From Methanobacteriales archaeon HGW-Methanobacteriales-1 (GTDB lineage: Archaea; Methanobacteriota; Methanobacteria; Methanobacteriales; Methanobacteriaceae): a stretch of 64,000 bases of DNA. Position numbers and translations under genes: made by a program. The DNA is taken from NCBI GenBank assembly GCA_002839705.1, contig PGYO01000001.1:310001-374000 (forward strand), given 5' to 3'. Shown here piece by piece: positions 38,170 through 50,716 of this stretch; the stretch's first letter is position 1; each line of letters opens with the position of its first letter. The notes beneath the pieces were generated by a model. The model made no database searches and was not told the origin of the DNA. It worked only from the letters and a program-made list of their open reading frames with translations.

Positions 38170-38847
38170 ATGAAATCAACTTATGCAATAATTCCTGTTT
38201 CCAGGTTTTCCCATGCGAAAACACGGCTTTCTCCCACTTTAACCCCAAGTGAAAGAGAGGGTTTATTAAAGGCCATGTTAACTGATGTTACCATGGCCTT
38301 AAAAGGTGCTGTTGATGAAGTAGTGGTCATAAGCGCTGATGAAGATGTTCTTGAATTTGCATATGAATTAGGAGTAACAATTATTCAAGAAAAAGGCCAG
38401 ACTGATTTGAATGGTGCTCTTAAACAGGCCATTGAATGGTGTTCTGAAAATTGTAGCCAAGTAATAATAACTCCTTCAGATATTCCATTACTAGGTATTG
38501 CTAACCCAAAAAAATTTATTGAAGATTCCGAGAAATATGATGTAGTAATTGCTCCGGCTAAAGGTGGTGGAACTAATGCTATTGCATTCCAACCTGGAAC
38601 AATTGAATTAAAATTCGGTGATTGCAGCTTCTTTGAACATTTGCAAGATGCAAAAAATAATGAACTTTCCTTTAAAATATATGATTCATTCTATCTTTCT
38701 CTGGATGTTAATACGGCAGAGGATTTAGGTGAAATTATTTTACATGGTCATGATACTCATACTCAAGCATATTTAAAGAAACTAAAATTAAGTGCCAAGC
38801 CTTTTCACGGATCAGAACGTTTAGAAATCAAAAGAGAATTAATATAA
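38170..38847 (+). CDS. cofC: 2-phospho-L-lactate guanylyltransferase
   Basis: CofC activates 2-phospholactate with GTP for coenzyme F420 synthesis, the hydride carrier of methanogenesis. The 225-residue protein starts with the nucleotidyltransferase motif IIPVSRFSHAKTRLSPTL, has ITPSDIPLLG as the metal-binding segment, and KGGGTNAIAF and SLDVNTAEDL near the end. GGAG lies 7 nt before the ATG. Other F420 genes are not in the window. Confidence 0.92.
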   Translation: MKSTYAIIPVSRFSHAKTRLSPTLTPSEREGLLKAMLTDVTMALKGAVDEVVVISADEDVLEFAYELGVTIIQEKGQTDLNGALKQAIEWCSENCSQVIITPSDIPLLGIANPKKFIEDSEKYDVVIAPAKGGGTNAIAFQPGTIELKFGDCSFFEHLQDAKNNELSFKIYDSFYLSLDVNTAEDLGEIILHGHDTHTQAYLKKLKLSAKPFHGSERLEIKRELI

Positions 38848-38971
38848 ATTAAATAAATTTATTTTCAATTATAATCGTTAAAAGAAATCCACAAACATTA
38901 AGTAGTATTAATTTAATCTTAGTTGATTGTTATTTAAGAGTGATTATAGTTATTTAAGAGTTGCTGATAAA

Positions 38972-39730
38972 ATGATTGCTATTTCTATTGCTGGTTTTGA
39001 TCCTTCTGGAGGGGCGGGAATATTAAGTGATTTAAAGACATTTTCTGCGCTTGGGGTCTATGGAACTGGAGTAATTACTGCACTAACTGCTCAAAATGTT
39101 CAAAGAGTTTCGGGTATAAATCCTATAGAATCTGATTTTATTGAAGAACAGATAGATTTAATTTTAGAAGATCTTCCTATAATTTACGGGAAAACCGGAA
39201 TGCTTTATTCTAAGGAAATCATAAAATCGGTTTCTAAAAAGATTTCAGAATATGAATTAAAAATGGTGGTTGACCCGGTAATGGTTGCCGGATCTGGAAG
39301 TTCTCTCTCACAAGAGGGAATGGCCAGTGCTATAAAAAAATACCTTTTAAAAGAGGCATTAATAGTCACTCCCAATGTTTTTGAAGCAGAATTACTTTCA
39401 GGAATCAATATTGAAACTCAAGAAGATGCTATTGAATCTGCTTACAAAATAGGAAAACTATGTGATGTGGTAGTTACAGGAGGCCATCTAGATGGGGATA
39501 ATATCCTTTATAATGGCCAAATTAGTGTTATTAGTGGAGAATTAATAGAAAGTAGCAATACGCACGGGAGTGGATGCTCCTTTTCAGCAGCTATTGCTGC
39601 TTATATGAGTAAAGGGATTGAAATGGGAACTGCCATTAAAAAAGCTGATATTTTTGTAAAAGAAAGCATTAAAAATGGTCATTGGGGTACTTTAAATCAA
39701 TTCTGGAAGAATAATATAAATGAAAAATAA
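38972..39730 (+). CDS. thiD: Hydroxymethylpyrimidine/phosphomethylpyrimidine kinase
   Basis: ThiD phosphorylates HMP and HMP-phosphate in thiamine biosynthesis. The 252-residue protein has AGFDPSGGAGILSDLKTF, VVDPVMVAGSGSSL and the active-site anion hole NTHGSGCSFSAAIAAYM. The ATG at 38972 follows GCTGATAAA and directly precedes the conserved IAISIAGFD; the upstream in-frame start at 38927 would add residues not expected for the family. There is no fused ThiN domain. Confidence 0.92.
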   Translation: MIAISIAGFDPSGGAGILSDLKTFSALGVYGTGVITALTAQNVQRVSGINPIESDFIEEQIDLILEDLPIIYGKTGMLYSKEIIKSVSKKISEYELKMVVDPVMVAGSGSSLSQEGMASAIKKYLLKEALIVTPNVFEAELLSGINIETQEDAIESAYKIGKLCDVVVTGGHLDGDNILYNGQISVISGELIESSNTHGSGCSFSAAIAAYMSKGIEMGTAIKKADIFVKESIKNGHWGTLNQFWKNNINEK

Positions 39731-39869
39731 TAATATTTTTTTTATTTAATTTGTTTATTAATCAAATTTAGAGAAATAAATTTTAGAGAAAATAAGTAAC
39801 TGGAATTTGGATTTGTTAAATTTGCTATTATTAAAATTAAAAAAAATTTAAATAAATATTTGAGAAGAA

Positions 39870-40892
39870 TTAAAGTAATTCATCTCTTAAATCAATGGTA
39901 TCAACTAGATCTGGGCCAGTAGATATTATTGTTACAGGAACTCCAGTTTCTCCTTCAATTTCATCTATAAATCTTTTTATTTCTGGTTTAAGTGAAGAAT
40001 AATCTGTTGTTCGTTCGCATTCTGGATAAAGACGGTCTACACATGTCAAAGCGATTTGTGTTGCTCCATTTATCATACAGGATTCTTTAGCCATTTCCAT
40101 ATCAAATAGACCAACTCTTCTTCGTCTGCCAGTAACGGTTCCGTACTCTTCAAGTCCCATTTCTTCAGCTTTTTGTTGCGTAATCTCTGTTGGGAATGGT
40201 CCTTCACCTACTCGAGTTATATATGATTTAAAAACAGCTATAACGTCATCGATACGGGTAGGTCCCACACCTACATCTGCTGCTGCAGTACTAGCAGTAG
40301 TGTCTTTACTGGTCACATAGGGATATGTTCCATAGTACAGTGATAATCCAAAACCCTGTGAACCTTCAATAAAAACATCCTGGTCTTGATCTAAAGCTTC
40401 ATTTATTTGCAGAGGCACATTAGCTGTGTAATCTTCGAGTTCTGGTATTTCACTGGCCAGTTTGGCTGTTCTCATTACTCTATCTGAGTTAGCAGGTCCG
40501 CAACCAGTACCAGTACTTCCTATTTTCTTAAAAAGGTGATCAGAAGCTTTATCTCTTTCTTTATGTTGTTCTTCTATTATAGCGCAGCGATAATCAACAA
40601 ATGTTCGCTCTTTAACATTATATTTGTTTAAATAATCCATTTCATGTAAGAATACTTCTGGATCAACTAGTACTCCGGCGCCTATAAACATCTTAGCGTC
40701 AGTATGCACAAATCCAGAAGGAGTTAATCTTAAACCGTATTTTTCACCATTAAATTCTACAGAGTGGCCTGCGTTAGGCCCTACTCCTGCTCTGGCGATG
40801 ATGCTGGGTTTATCATAATGGCATAAATAAGTAATACACTTACCTTTACCTTCGTCACCCCATCCGCCTCCGACTAAAACACTACATGTCAT
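39870..40892 (-). CDS. purA: Adenylosuccinate synthetase (short archaeal form)
   Basis: It converts IMP and aspartate with GTP to adenylosuccinate, the first step to AMP. The 340-residue length is the compact archaeal form. The P-loop-like [11 protein letters not shown] is at residues 8-18, with [41 protein letters not shown] and [15 protein letters not shown] lies 8 nt before the ATG. Confidence 0.94.
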   Translation of the reverse strand: MTCSVLVGGGWGDEGKGKCITYLCHYDKPSIIARAGVGPNAGHSVEFNGEKYGLRLTPSGFVHTDAKMFIGAGVLVDPEVFLHEMDYLNKYNVKERTFVDYRCAIIEEQHKERDKASDHLFKKIGSTGTGCGPANSDRVMRTAKLASEIPELEDYTANVPLQINEALDQDQDVFIEGSQGFGLSLYYGTYPYVTSKDTTASTAAADVGVGPTRIDDVIAVFKSYITRVGEGPFPTEITQQKAEEMGLEEYGTVTGRRRRVGLFDMEMAKESCMINGATQIALTCVDRLYPECERTTDYSSLKPEIKRFIDEIEGETGVPVTIISTGPDLVDTIDLRDELL

Positions 40893-41087
40893 TTATTGTT
40901 CTCCTTTGACTGTTGCCTCTTTTATATTAAAAAAGATGTAATAAAAACTTTTCCCTTATTTGAAAAATAATTATTTTTATTTAAGCATTTTTATATTTAT
41001 TATTTTAATCTAGATAGTTTGATAGTAGGTGAATTTGTTTTATTTTTTTAATTATAAGTAAAATATTATTTTTAAATATGGTTTCGA

Positions 41088-42422
41088 TTATTCATCTTTC
41101 TTCTTTCGAATAATTCTATCAAACAGGGCAGGGGTGAATCTTCTCTGCAAAGCAATTAAAACGTGCTGTTGGAGTGCGTTATCCATAATTTCAGAAGTTA
41201 TGACTTCTTCATTTTTTCGGATTCTAACTGCTTGAGCAATTTGGGCTAAATCCCTTGCATGGGCAAAGGTTGCTTGTAGGCCTTCACCACCATTTCTAGT
41301 TGGTTCATATACTTTTTCAAATGTTTTTATTACAGATGGATCGTATTTTTCACCAAGTAAATCAAGATTTCTTTTAAAAACTTTTACTATCTCGGGCAAG
41401 GTAGGGTTTTCCAGGAAAATATGTAGAGGTGCACGCCTCAAGTGTGCTTCATCCATAATAGTTATATCCAGGTTTGTGGAAAATGCAGGTATGAAATGTG
41501 TTTGAACTACCATAGGAGCTCCTTTAATGTAAATCATGTCTTTTTTATTTTCCATAGGAACAATCAAACGATTTAAAAGAGCATTGTGGTCTTCTTTTTG
41601 TCGACCCAGATCATCCAGTAATAGAACACCACCATTGGCTTTAATAATAGGTGAAGTTTCATAAACTCCTTTATGAGGATCAAAATTGGTTTCTAATTTT
41701 TCACTATTCAGTTCAGATCCTGTAAAAACGAATGGTGCGTATATTTTGACCCAACGAATATCTTCTGGTTGCTCAGGACACTCTTTATGAAAATCGGGGT
41801 CAAATAATTGGATTACATGGTCACTGAACTCAATATATCTAGGTATCAATATGGGTGGTAACAAATCTGACATTTTACTGGTAAGGAATGTTTTTCCAGT
41901 ACCGGGAAGTCCATAAATGAAAAATCCTTTTCCACCAATTGCGGATTCAATCAAAGTTCTTTTACCATTCTCATTTCCCACAACTTCTGCAAATGTTTTA
42001 TCTATAACTTCTTGAGGTATCTTTTGGGGAAATCGATCTTTTAATTGAATCTCCATAATTTTGTAGTATGTATCATAAGCTACTGGAGCAATGCCTACGT
42101 ATGGATTCTCTTCTGAAAGCTGATCGGCCTGAGTTTTTCCCACTTTTTTAATGGTAAATGTAACGCTGGGGAACATGAAACCTCCCCCAATGGGAGCGCA
42201 TAGATCTTCTTCTTCCATATCATTTAGGCATTTTTCTAGAATATTTATATGAAGTCCGGTTATTTCGTGTATATGATTAACTTTGATATGACCATAATTT
42301 GAGATAACCTTTAAAATAAGATTTTTTATAAAACTTTCAGAGAGATCAATTTCTTCTAAAGTTTTAGGTTGTTTGAGGATTTCGAATAATCGCTGCATTT
42401 TTTCATCATGGTAGTAATCCAT
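41088..42422 (-). CDS. AAA-type ATPase with N-terminal winged-helix-like domain
   Basis: The protein (444 residues from the ATG at 42422, which has GGAG 7 nt upstream) has an N-terminal helical/wHTH-like region (ILKVISNYGHIKVNHIHEI), then a P-loop GLPGTGKTFLTSKM, Walker B GGVLLLDDLGRQ, and a C-terminal lid with HARDLAQIAQAVRIRKNEE. It resembles predicted archaeal ATPases with a MoxR/ComM-like core, but I cannot name a function. No operon partner is evident. Confidence 0.75.
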   Translation of the reverse strand: MDYYHDEKMQRLFEILKQPKTLEEIDLSESFIKNLILKVISNYGHIKVNHIHEITGLHINILEKCLNDMEEEDLCAPIGGGFMFPSVTFTIKKVGKTQADQLSEENPYVGIAPVAYDTYYKIMEIQLKDRFPQKIPQEVIDKTFAEVVGNENGKRTLIESAIGGKGFFIYGLPGTGKTFLTSKMSDLLPPILIPRYIEFSDHVIQLFDPDFHKECPEQPEDIRWVKIYAPFVFTGSELNSEKLETNFDPHKGVYETSPIIKANGGVLLLDDLGRQKEDHNALLNRLIVPMENKKDMIYIKGAPMVVQTHFIPAFSTNLDITIMDEAHLRRAPLHIFLENPTLPEIVKVFKRNLDLLGEKYDPSVIKTFEKVYEPTRNGGEGLQATFAHARDLAQIAQAVRIRKNEEVITSEIMDNALQQHVLIALQRRFTPALFDRIIRKKKDE

Positions 42423-42656
42423 TAAACCACTCCTAAAATATTTTGTTTCACAAATAAAATATATGTTGTTATGATAACTAATACTCATACTATTACTTTT
42501 TCAATAATTTGATAAATTATCTTGATTTTTTATAAAAAATATAAAATTATATATAAATTAAAGAAATAAGATTCCTTCAAGTTTTTTTAGCCGAATTTGA
42601 TTTTATTTTTTGTGAAAAATATTTATTAAAAGAAAAAGAACATTTAATTAGATATT

Positions 42657-42869
42657 ATGAACACAAAAATTTTATTAGTAGCATTATTAGTAATAATTTT
42701 GATTATAGGAATTTTTGGTTTTTCTGGTCAAGATTCAACTTCTAATAATTCTTCTAATTCCACCAATCAAAACCCGTCTTATGTGCCGGTTACCACTCCT
42801 GCTCAAAATAATTCATCATCTACTTCTTCTCAATCTAATATTCAACATCAAGAGGGAGTTCCCATATAG
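42657..42869 (+). CDS. Small membrane-anchored Ser/Asn/Thr-rich protein
   Basis: The 70-residue protein has one N-terminal hydrophobic helix (ILLVALLVIILIIGIFGF) followed by a low-complexity Ser/Asn/Gln tail with several N-x-S/T sites. It is probably secreted or anchored and lies outside the membrane. There is no ribosome-binding site, so a leaderless transcript is possible. No family recognised. Confidence 0.45.
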   Translation: MNTKILLVALLVIILIIGIFGFSGQDSTSNNSSNSTNQNPSYVPVTTPAQNNSSSTSSQSNIQHQEGVPI

Positions 42870-43001
42870 CTTAAATTAGCTGAATCTAAGCCCATTTAAT
42901 GATTCTCCTAATTTATAACCCGCCCTATCTAGATTAGGATTTTAAGATGAGTTTTAATCTTTTTAAAATTCTAATCTATATATTAATTATTTTAAAATTC
43001 A

Positions 43002-44198
43002 ATGAAAATTAGAAAAGATATAATTCTACCGCCACGGCTGCGTTCTATTGATGGAAATGAGGAGAGACATGCTGAGTGGCTAGAGTTATTGTATGATCTG
43101 GTTTTTGTAGCTGCTGTTTCTATATTGGCCCTCAATTTAAGCTCAGATTTTTCTTTCGCTGGTCTTTTAAAGTCTATTCCTCTATTTTTTGTTATTTGGT
43201 GGGGATGGGTGGGACATACTTTTTATCTCACTCGATTTGGTACAGACGATCTTTTAAATCGATTTTTAACTATGCTGCAGATGATTGCAGTAGCTTCTTT
43301 AGCAGTAAATGCTGAAAATGCTTTTGGAACTAATGGTTCGGGATTTGCGATATCTTATGCCACATTGCGTTTTATACTAGTTTTAGAATATTATCGTGCG
43401 GGTAAACACCTCAAAGAGGCTAAACCATTAACGGATCATTATTGTAAAGGTTTTGGAGCTGCTGCTTTTATCTGGTTGATTTCAGCCTTTGTTCCTACGC
43501 CCTTCCGTTTTGTTTTATGGGTCATAGCAATGGTAATTGATTTATTAACTCCCATAACTGCTGCAGAAGAACAATATAAACTTCCTCCTCACTCAAAATA
43601 CCTTCCAGAAAGGTTTGGACTTTTTACTATTATTTTAATAGGGGAAGCAGTGGTTAGTGTGGTATTCACCATAAATGATGTTGGATTTTATTTTTTATCT
43701 GAAGTTACAGGAATAATGGGGCTAATAATAGCTTTCTGTATATGGTGGAGCTATTTCGAGGAAGCAAAAGGTGCAGAGCCCAAGGTAATTAGTTCTGGAA
43801 ATAAAATAAGTAAATATCAACTATGGTTATATTCTCACTTCCCATTGCTTTTGGGGATTGTTACTTTAGCTGCAGGTATAAAACACGTTATTAATTTAGG
43901 ATATTCTAATTTTCTGCCAGTTAATGAGGCCTGGTTGCTTTGTGTAGCATTAGCTTTAACTTTTCTTTCATTGAGTTTTATCCATCTATCCTCTTTTAGT
44001 CTAGAAGAATGTAAAAATAAAGTATTGATAATCTTTAGAATGCCTTATTATTTTACAACTGTTTTAGTTTTATTAACTGGATTTTTAGGCAGTTTAATCC
44101 CAGCTTGGGCCTTTTTAGGAATTTTATGTATTTTATGTTTGATTAAAGTGGTTTTGTCTTTAAGGGAGATCCCTGAGGATTTGGTTTGTGAGTTATAG
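43002..44198 (+). CDS. LtrA family membrane protein (low temperature requirement A)
   Basis: The 398-residue protein has about ten to eleven hydrophobic helices and the LtrA signature near the N-terminus, EERHAEWLELLYDLVFVAAV, with later conserved WWGWVGHTFYLTRF and ERFGLFTIILIGEAVVSV. LtrA was named from a Listeria cold-growth mutant; its biochemical activity is unclear. It lies alone between a small anchored protein and the katG region. Confidence 0.88.
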   Translation: MKIRKDIILPPRLRSIDGNEERHAEWLELLYDLVFVAAVSILALNLSSDFSFAGLLKSIPLFFVIWWGWVGHTFYLTRFGTDDLLNRFLTMLQMIAVASLAVNAENAFGTNGSGFAISYATLRFILVLEYYRAGKHLKEAKPLTDHYCKGFGAAAFIWLISAFVPTPFRFVLWVIAMVIDLLTPITAAEEQYKLPPHSKYLPERFGLFTIILIGEAVVSVVFTINDVGFYFLSEVTGIMGLIIAFCIWWSYFEEAKGAEPKVISSGNKISKYQLWLYSHFPLLLGIVTLAAGIKHVINLGYSNFLPVNEAWLLCVALALTFLSLSFIHLSSFSLEECKNKVLIIFRMPYYFTTVLVLLTGFLGSLIPAWAFLGILCILCLIKVVLSLREIPEDLVCEL

Positions 44199-44648
44199 TG
44201 GTTTTTTATAGGTTATACTATTGATTATATTTCTGAACTTAAATTACCAACTTATTTTTGGTATAATGTATTTTTAATTTTTATTTAAAAGAATTATTTG
44301 ATTATTAAATTCCATTAATTTTTAAAAAAGAATAATAATTTTAGTATGATATTATTATTAAAGAATTAAATTTGATAAATTGGCCAATATTAATTAGTAC
44401 CTATATACTACTTAATCTAAATTGACTAATTTATCCTGATTTTCTATTTGGACTAGTGTCCTAATGTTCTTCGTCAAACCTATATATTACGAAGATAGAA
44501 ATAAGGTTCCAATATTATGAATGTTTTTTAAGACACAAAAAATTTTTATCATTTATTTAAATTAATTATTAACAGGTGAAGAAAAAAATCACCTGTATAT
44601 TTTTAAGTCTTTTAATACTCATTTAAAAATTCTATGGCCATCCATGAT
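44199..44648. other. 450-bp intergenic region with inverted repeat around a TATA-like box and a hairpin
   Basis: No supported ORF. TCTTCGT and ACGAAGA (44468-44474 and 44489-44495) flank CCTATATATT, a TATA-like core, and a hairpin followed by T-rich sequence lies about 80 bp further on. GGAC-TAGT-GTCC at 44450-44461 is a second small dyad. A short untranslated RNA between these signals is conceivable. Confidence 0.35.
44572..44596. terminator. Hairpin downstream of katG
   Basis: ACAGGTGA and TCACCTGT form a perfect 8-bp stem with a 9-base A-rich loop. On the minus strand it lies 53 bp after the katG stop; on the plus strand it is followed by ATATTTTTAAGTCTTTT. It could end transcripts from either direction. 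Confidence 0.5.
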
Positions 44649-46862
<2,214 letters not shown>

Positions 46863-47021
46863 TTAACCTAAATTAAAATCCTGATTATGACTGATTTTTC
46901 CTCATTTTTAACTCCAAGTTAAATGTCTTATCTAACTACATTTTTGTCTTTGATTATATTTATCATTTAATGATTGTAAATATGAGGATTAATTAAAGAA
47001 AATGTATTGTACTAAACTAGG

Positions 47022-47058
47022 TATTCACGATTTCCAGCATAAATGGAGTTTGTGAATT
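47022..47058. terminator. Imperfect stem-loop between the hydrolase gene and katG
   Basis: TATTCAC...CCA and TGG...GTGAATT form an interrupted stem of up to 15 positions around the loop GCATAAA. On the minus strand it is about 70 bp after the hydrolase stop and about 190 bp before katG, so it is either the hydrolase transcript end or a site upstream of katG. Confidence 0.35.
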
Positions 47059-47125
47059 CTAATTGGACGCGAGGATATAGAATAATCTAAAAAAAGAATT
47101 TAATTTATTTAATTCAATATTTCTC

Positions 47126-47791
47126 TTATCCATACCATTCCCTTAATTTTCTTGTAATAACATCAAAGGTGGGTTCATAAAGGAAAATATCGCTATGAAG
47201 GGCTTCATCAATTTTAACTGTTTGTTCTCCATGTGAATCCAATTCTTGACACTTGGAAATGATTTCAGGGACATCTCGTTCCCCATATAAAATTAGAGAA
47301 TTCTTTTTGGTATCATATAATGGCATATTTTTTAAGATTTGGAAAACAGTGATATCCGATCTTCTGACCCGGTAATCCCTATTTTCTTTAATTAACTGCT
47401 GGGTTTGTGGGCTAAATTCTTTTACGATGGCTGGTGAAATTCCAATAGCATAATCCGCACTACTTATGAGGGAAAGACGGCCGCCTAAAGAATGGCCTAC
47501 TGCCGTGACTTTCCCGAATTGTTTAAAATAAGAAATAGAAGTTTCCAAGTCTAATAATAAGTTTTCATCCAGATTCATGGGATGTTCGCCATGGCCTCGA
47601 AGATCTATAGCTCCGGTCAGGAATCCTTGTTCTGCTATGCGCCAGGCCAACCCTAAAGTTTCTTCTTTAAAACCACCATATCCATGAACCACCACGGCGG
47701 AGCCTACATACTCTGCTGGTTTTAAAATGACACATGGAACTTCAAAATCTTCACCTTTTATTATTTTTCTTTCAATCTCCACTTGAATCAC
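47126..47791 (-). CDS. Alpha/beta hydrolase
   Basis: The 221-residue protein shows the alpha/beta hydrolase core: VVVHGYGGFKEETLG with an oxyanion-hole region, AIDLRGHGEHP, and the nucleophile elbow GHSLGG. A catalytic Asp candidate is in YGERDVPEI and the His in DEALHSDIFLYEP. The substrate is unknown; such proteins are often carboxylesterases or acylpeptidase-like enzymes. The start is GTG at 47791 with no ribosome-binding site; a TATA-like stretch lies about 25 bases upstream, so the message may be leaderless. Confidence 0.8.
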   Translation of the reverse strand: MIQVEIERKIIKGEDFEVPCVILKPAEYVGSAVVVHGYGGFKEETLGLAWRIAEQGFLTGAIDLRGHGEHPMNLDENLLLDLETSISYFKQFGKVTAVGHSLGGRLSLISSADYAIGISPAIVKEFSPQTQQLIKENRDYRVRRSDITVFQILKNMPLYDTKKNSLILYGERDVPEIISKCQELDSHGEQTVKIDEALHSDIFLYEPTFDVITRKLREWYG

Positions 47792-48073
47792 TGGAATATG
47801 ATATGTTTTAAATAGATATTATTTTTAATCACCTGAGAATTTTATTTTAAAAAGCAATTATTTTCCTTAAAAAAATAAAATTGGCATAAAATAGGGCTTG
47901 ATTTGGGAAAAGTTCTTTAAATGTTCACCTTCAAATAAACGCTATTAAGTGTAACTTGAGTTTTAAATTCTCATGAATTTCTAAAATGATTAATTTAAAA
48001 ATCAATCTATTATTTTAGCTATATTTTGCTGAAATGATTAAAATTAATTTAAAAATCTTAATGGAGGTCTGAA

Positions 48074-48631
48074 ATGTTTATAAATTCAAAAATTAGGTTC
48101 GTAAATATTATAAAATTTTTTTATAAAATAAGTGATTTCATATCTCCCTATTTGAGCTTTATATTTGTAATAATTTTTATAATGCCTTGGATTAGCAGTA
48201 ATTTCGCTTTTCACAATTCTGATCAAATTTTAACTTTGATAGAAGTTTTTGTTTTAAGTTCAGCCACTTTATCTCTTTTAATTTTCACTTATATAATGGC
48301 CATGAGTGAATTACATGAGAAAGTGAAAAAATCTATGGTGACTGCTGGAGAATCATTTTTCATATCCACAGTTCAGTTCATTGTTGGTTTGGGCCTTTTC
48401 TTAGTTGTGAATCTTATTAAAAATCATTTTATGGGTGTGGAAGGTTTTAGTTTAAGTTTAAGCATTGATGGATTCATATCCATTTTGTTATTTTCCATTC
48501 AGCTGGTGGGAATTTATGAAGTTGCTTCTGCATTATCAAAATTTTTAAGAGGAATAATTGAGATTTATAAATCATTCCGGGTTATAAGAAGGCCCAGATT
48601 TTATTCTTTCTTAAAGAAATTAATAGAATAA
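48074..48631 (+). CDS. Four-helix membrane protein of unknown function
   Basis: The 185-residue protein has about four hydrophobic helices (YLSFIFVIIFIMPWI, IEVFVLSSATLSLLIFTYIM, FIVGLGLFLVVNLI, SILLFSIQLVGIYEVA) and basic loops. It begins with a basic N-terminus and ends RRPRFYSFLKKLIE. GGAGG lies six bases before the ATG. No family or partner is recognised. Confidence 0.55.
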   Translation: MFINSKIRFVNIIKFFYKISDFISPYLSFIFVIIFIMPWISSNFAFHNSDQILTLIEVFVLSSATLSLLIFTYIMAMSELHEKVKKSMVTAGESFFISTVQFIVGLGLFLVVNLIKNHFMGVEGFSLSLSIDGFISILLFSIQLVGIYEVASALSKFLRGIIEIYKSFRVIRRPRFYSFLKKLIE

Positions 48632-48695
48632 ATTTAGTATAATTTAAAAAATAATATAAAAAAATAAGATTCATGGGATATTCTAATTATTAATT

Positions 48696-50600
48696 TTAGA
48701 ATAAACCACTTTTCTTCAATTTCTCTTCTAACAGCTGGGCACGTTTATCCATTTTTTCTTTGATCAATAAGGTCAGAACAAAGGTTAAAATTGGGAATAG
48801 TGCCAGTGCTATCAAATTGTACCAGTAAGTACTCCATATAACTCCAGCAACTACTTCTCGGAGTGCACCAATGGAATAAGTCAATGGTAAATAGGGATTT
48901 ATGGCCTGGAAGAATGGTGGGAGAATCTCTACTGGGAAAATACCTCCGGCTGCTGTAATCTGTAGAACCAGTATCACCACTACCATAGCTTTTCCTGCAT
49001 TCCCAAAGGCGGATGTTAAGGAGTACACCACTATCATACAGCATAAACCGATAAATAATGTGGTTAAGGCGAATAGTAATGCTGAAGTTATTTGTATGTG
49101 CAAGAATAATGAACCCAATATTACTAAAATTGATTGTAATAAAGCTATTAACAAGAATAGTCCCATTCTTCCTATATAAACACTTTCAGCATTATATTTT
49201 TTACTCTGCCTAACTCTCATGCTTATCATGGCCACGGATATAAGACATCCTATCCATAGTGAAATAGATATATAGAATGGAGCCAGTGCAGATCCATAAG
49301 TATCAACCGGATACATGTGTTTCTTTTCCATTTGTACTGGACTGTCAAAGTAATTAGCCACATCGCTTTGATTCGTATCTGAAAATGCGATTAATTTGTT
49401 TAAATCATCTTCATTTATGGAGTTAAGTTTTGCTGCAGCTATGGGAATAGATTGTTTAACTATAGGCCATTTTGAGTTAACTAAACTTAATTTAGCTGTT
49501 GCATCATTAATTTTCTTATTTATACTGGCTTTATTTTTAACCAGATAATTTACTCCATCATCCATTTCATCAATTAAAGTTTTTAATTTAGTTAATTTTC
49601 CTTGAGGATTTTTACCATCTTTTATATCGGATTCAACACTTTTTAAAATGCCAAGAACTTGATTTGCTTTGTTTATATTGTCTTCAATTTGAGCAATAAC
49701 TGGTTTTAAATTAGCATCACCTGTAGTGTTGTATAAACTGGTTAATATAGCATCAACGTATTTTAGGCCAGTGATGGTGGTACTAACCTTTGTTTCCATG
49801 TCCTGAACAGTAGTTAGTGCCTTGGCAGGATCTGATGCTACTTGATTGTATAATGTGTCGTATTTTCCACGCACATTATTGGAATAAGTTTGTATTTCTG
49901 GTAAAGCAGCACTAATTTTAGGCCAGATTTCATTAACCGTACTCATGACGTTATTTGCTTCCCCCAGGGTGGAATCTATCGCGCCTAATTTTCCATTTAA
50001 TTCATTTATAAATGCTTTTAATTTAAGGAATTGGGCTTTATTATCCTTAACCAGTGATCCTACATCACTGAGTTGACCAAAAATAATTCCATCAATGGTT
50101 TTAACTACTTCATTATTAATCTTTGTCTGCACCGCATCTGCCCCGGCATTGGTAAGCCGTGGTGCAACTGGATTCAACTTATCATTAACTATATATTCTA
50201 TTTGGGCGGGTTGGGGTGTTGTGGTTTCAATTGAAAGTAGGTCTTCACTGAAATTAGATGGTATTATTAGGGCCGCGTAATAGTCTCCATTTTTAACTCC
50301 ATTTAATGCAGTTTTTTTATCAACAAACCTCCAGCTGAAATTTTTATTATCCTTTAATTCATCTACTAAAATATTTCCTACATTATAATGGGTTCCGTTG
50401 GTAGTGTAACCCAAATCATCATTAACTACAGCTACTTCAATATTTGAAGTTCTAGCATAGGGATCCCATGTGGCCTGAACATTAAGTAATGCATAAAGTG
50501 ATGGTATACAAATAATTATGAAAAGAACCAGCACGACGGCCGGGTTATTTTTAATAGTTTTCATATCATTTTTAAATATTTCTCTTGCGCCTTTTATCAT
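48696..50600 (-). CDS. YhgE/Pip-type ABC-2 membrane protein
   Basis: The 634-residue protein has one N-terminal helix (AVVLVLFIIICIPSLYALLN), a large extracytoplasmic region with coiled-coil-like helices (about residues 60-430), and a C-terminal block of five or six helices of the ABC-2 permease type (FYISISLWIGCLISVAMISM onward). This is the YhgE/Pip architecture, linked to phage receptor and export functions in bacteria. The TetR gene is 116 bp upstream on the same strand, which suggests regulated efflux or envelope stress response. No ATPase gene is adjacent. Confidence 0.85.
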   Translation of the reverse strand: MIKGAREIFKNDMKTIKNNPAVVLVLFIIICIPSLYALLNVQATWDPYARTSNIEVAVVNDDLGYTTNGTHYNVGNILVDELKDNKNFSWRFVDKKTALNGVKNGDYYAALIIPSNFSEDLLSIETTTPQPAQIEYIVNDKLNPVAPRLTNAGADAVQTKINNEVVKTIDGIIFGQLSDVGSLVKDNKAQFLKLKAFINELNGKLGAIDSTLGEANNVMSTVNEIWPKISAALPEIQTYSNNVRGKYDTLYNQVASDPAKALTTVQDMETKVSTTITGLKYVDAILTSLYNTTGDANLKPVIAQIEDNINKANQVLGILKSVESDIKDGKNPQGKLTKLKTLIDEMDDGVNYLVKNKASINKKINDATAKLSLVNSKWPIVKQSIPIAAAKLNSINEDDLNKLIAFSDTNQSDVANYFDSPVQMEKKHMYPVDTYGSALAPFYISISLWIGCLISVAMISMRVRQSKKYNAESVYIGRMGLFLLIALLQSILVILGSLFLHIQITSALLFALTTLFIGLCCMIVVYSLTSAFGNAGKAMVVVILVLQITAAGGIFPVEILPPFFQAINPYLPLTYSIGALREVVAGVIWSTYWYNLIALALFPILTFVLTLLIKEKMDKRAQLLEEKLKKSGLF

Positions 50601-50716
50601 TCAAAATCATTCCTAATTCTAAAATGCTATTCAATACTAAATGTATAAATTAATAGTTGAAATTGTAAAAAATTCATAAAAAATTATTATAAATAATAAA
50701 ATATTATAGATATTTT

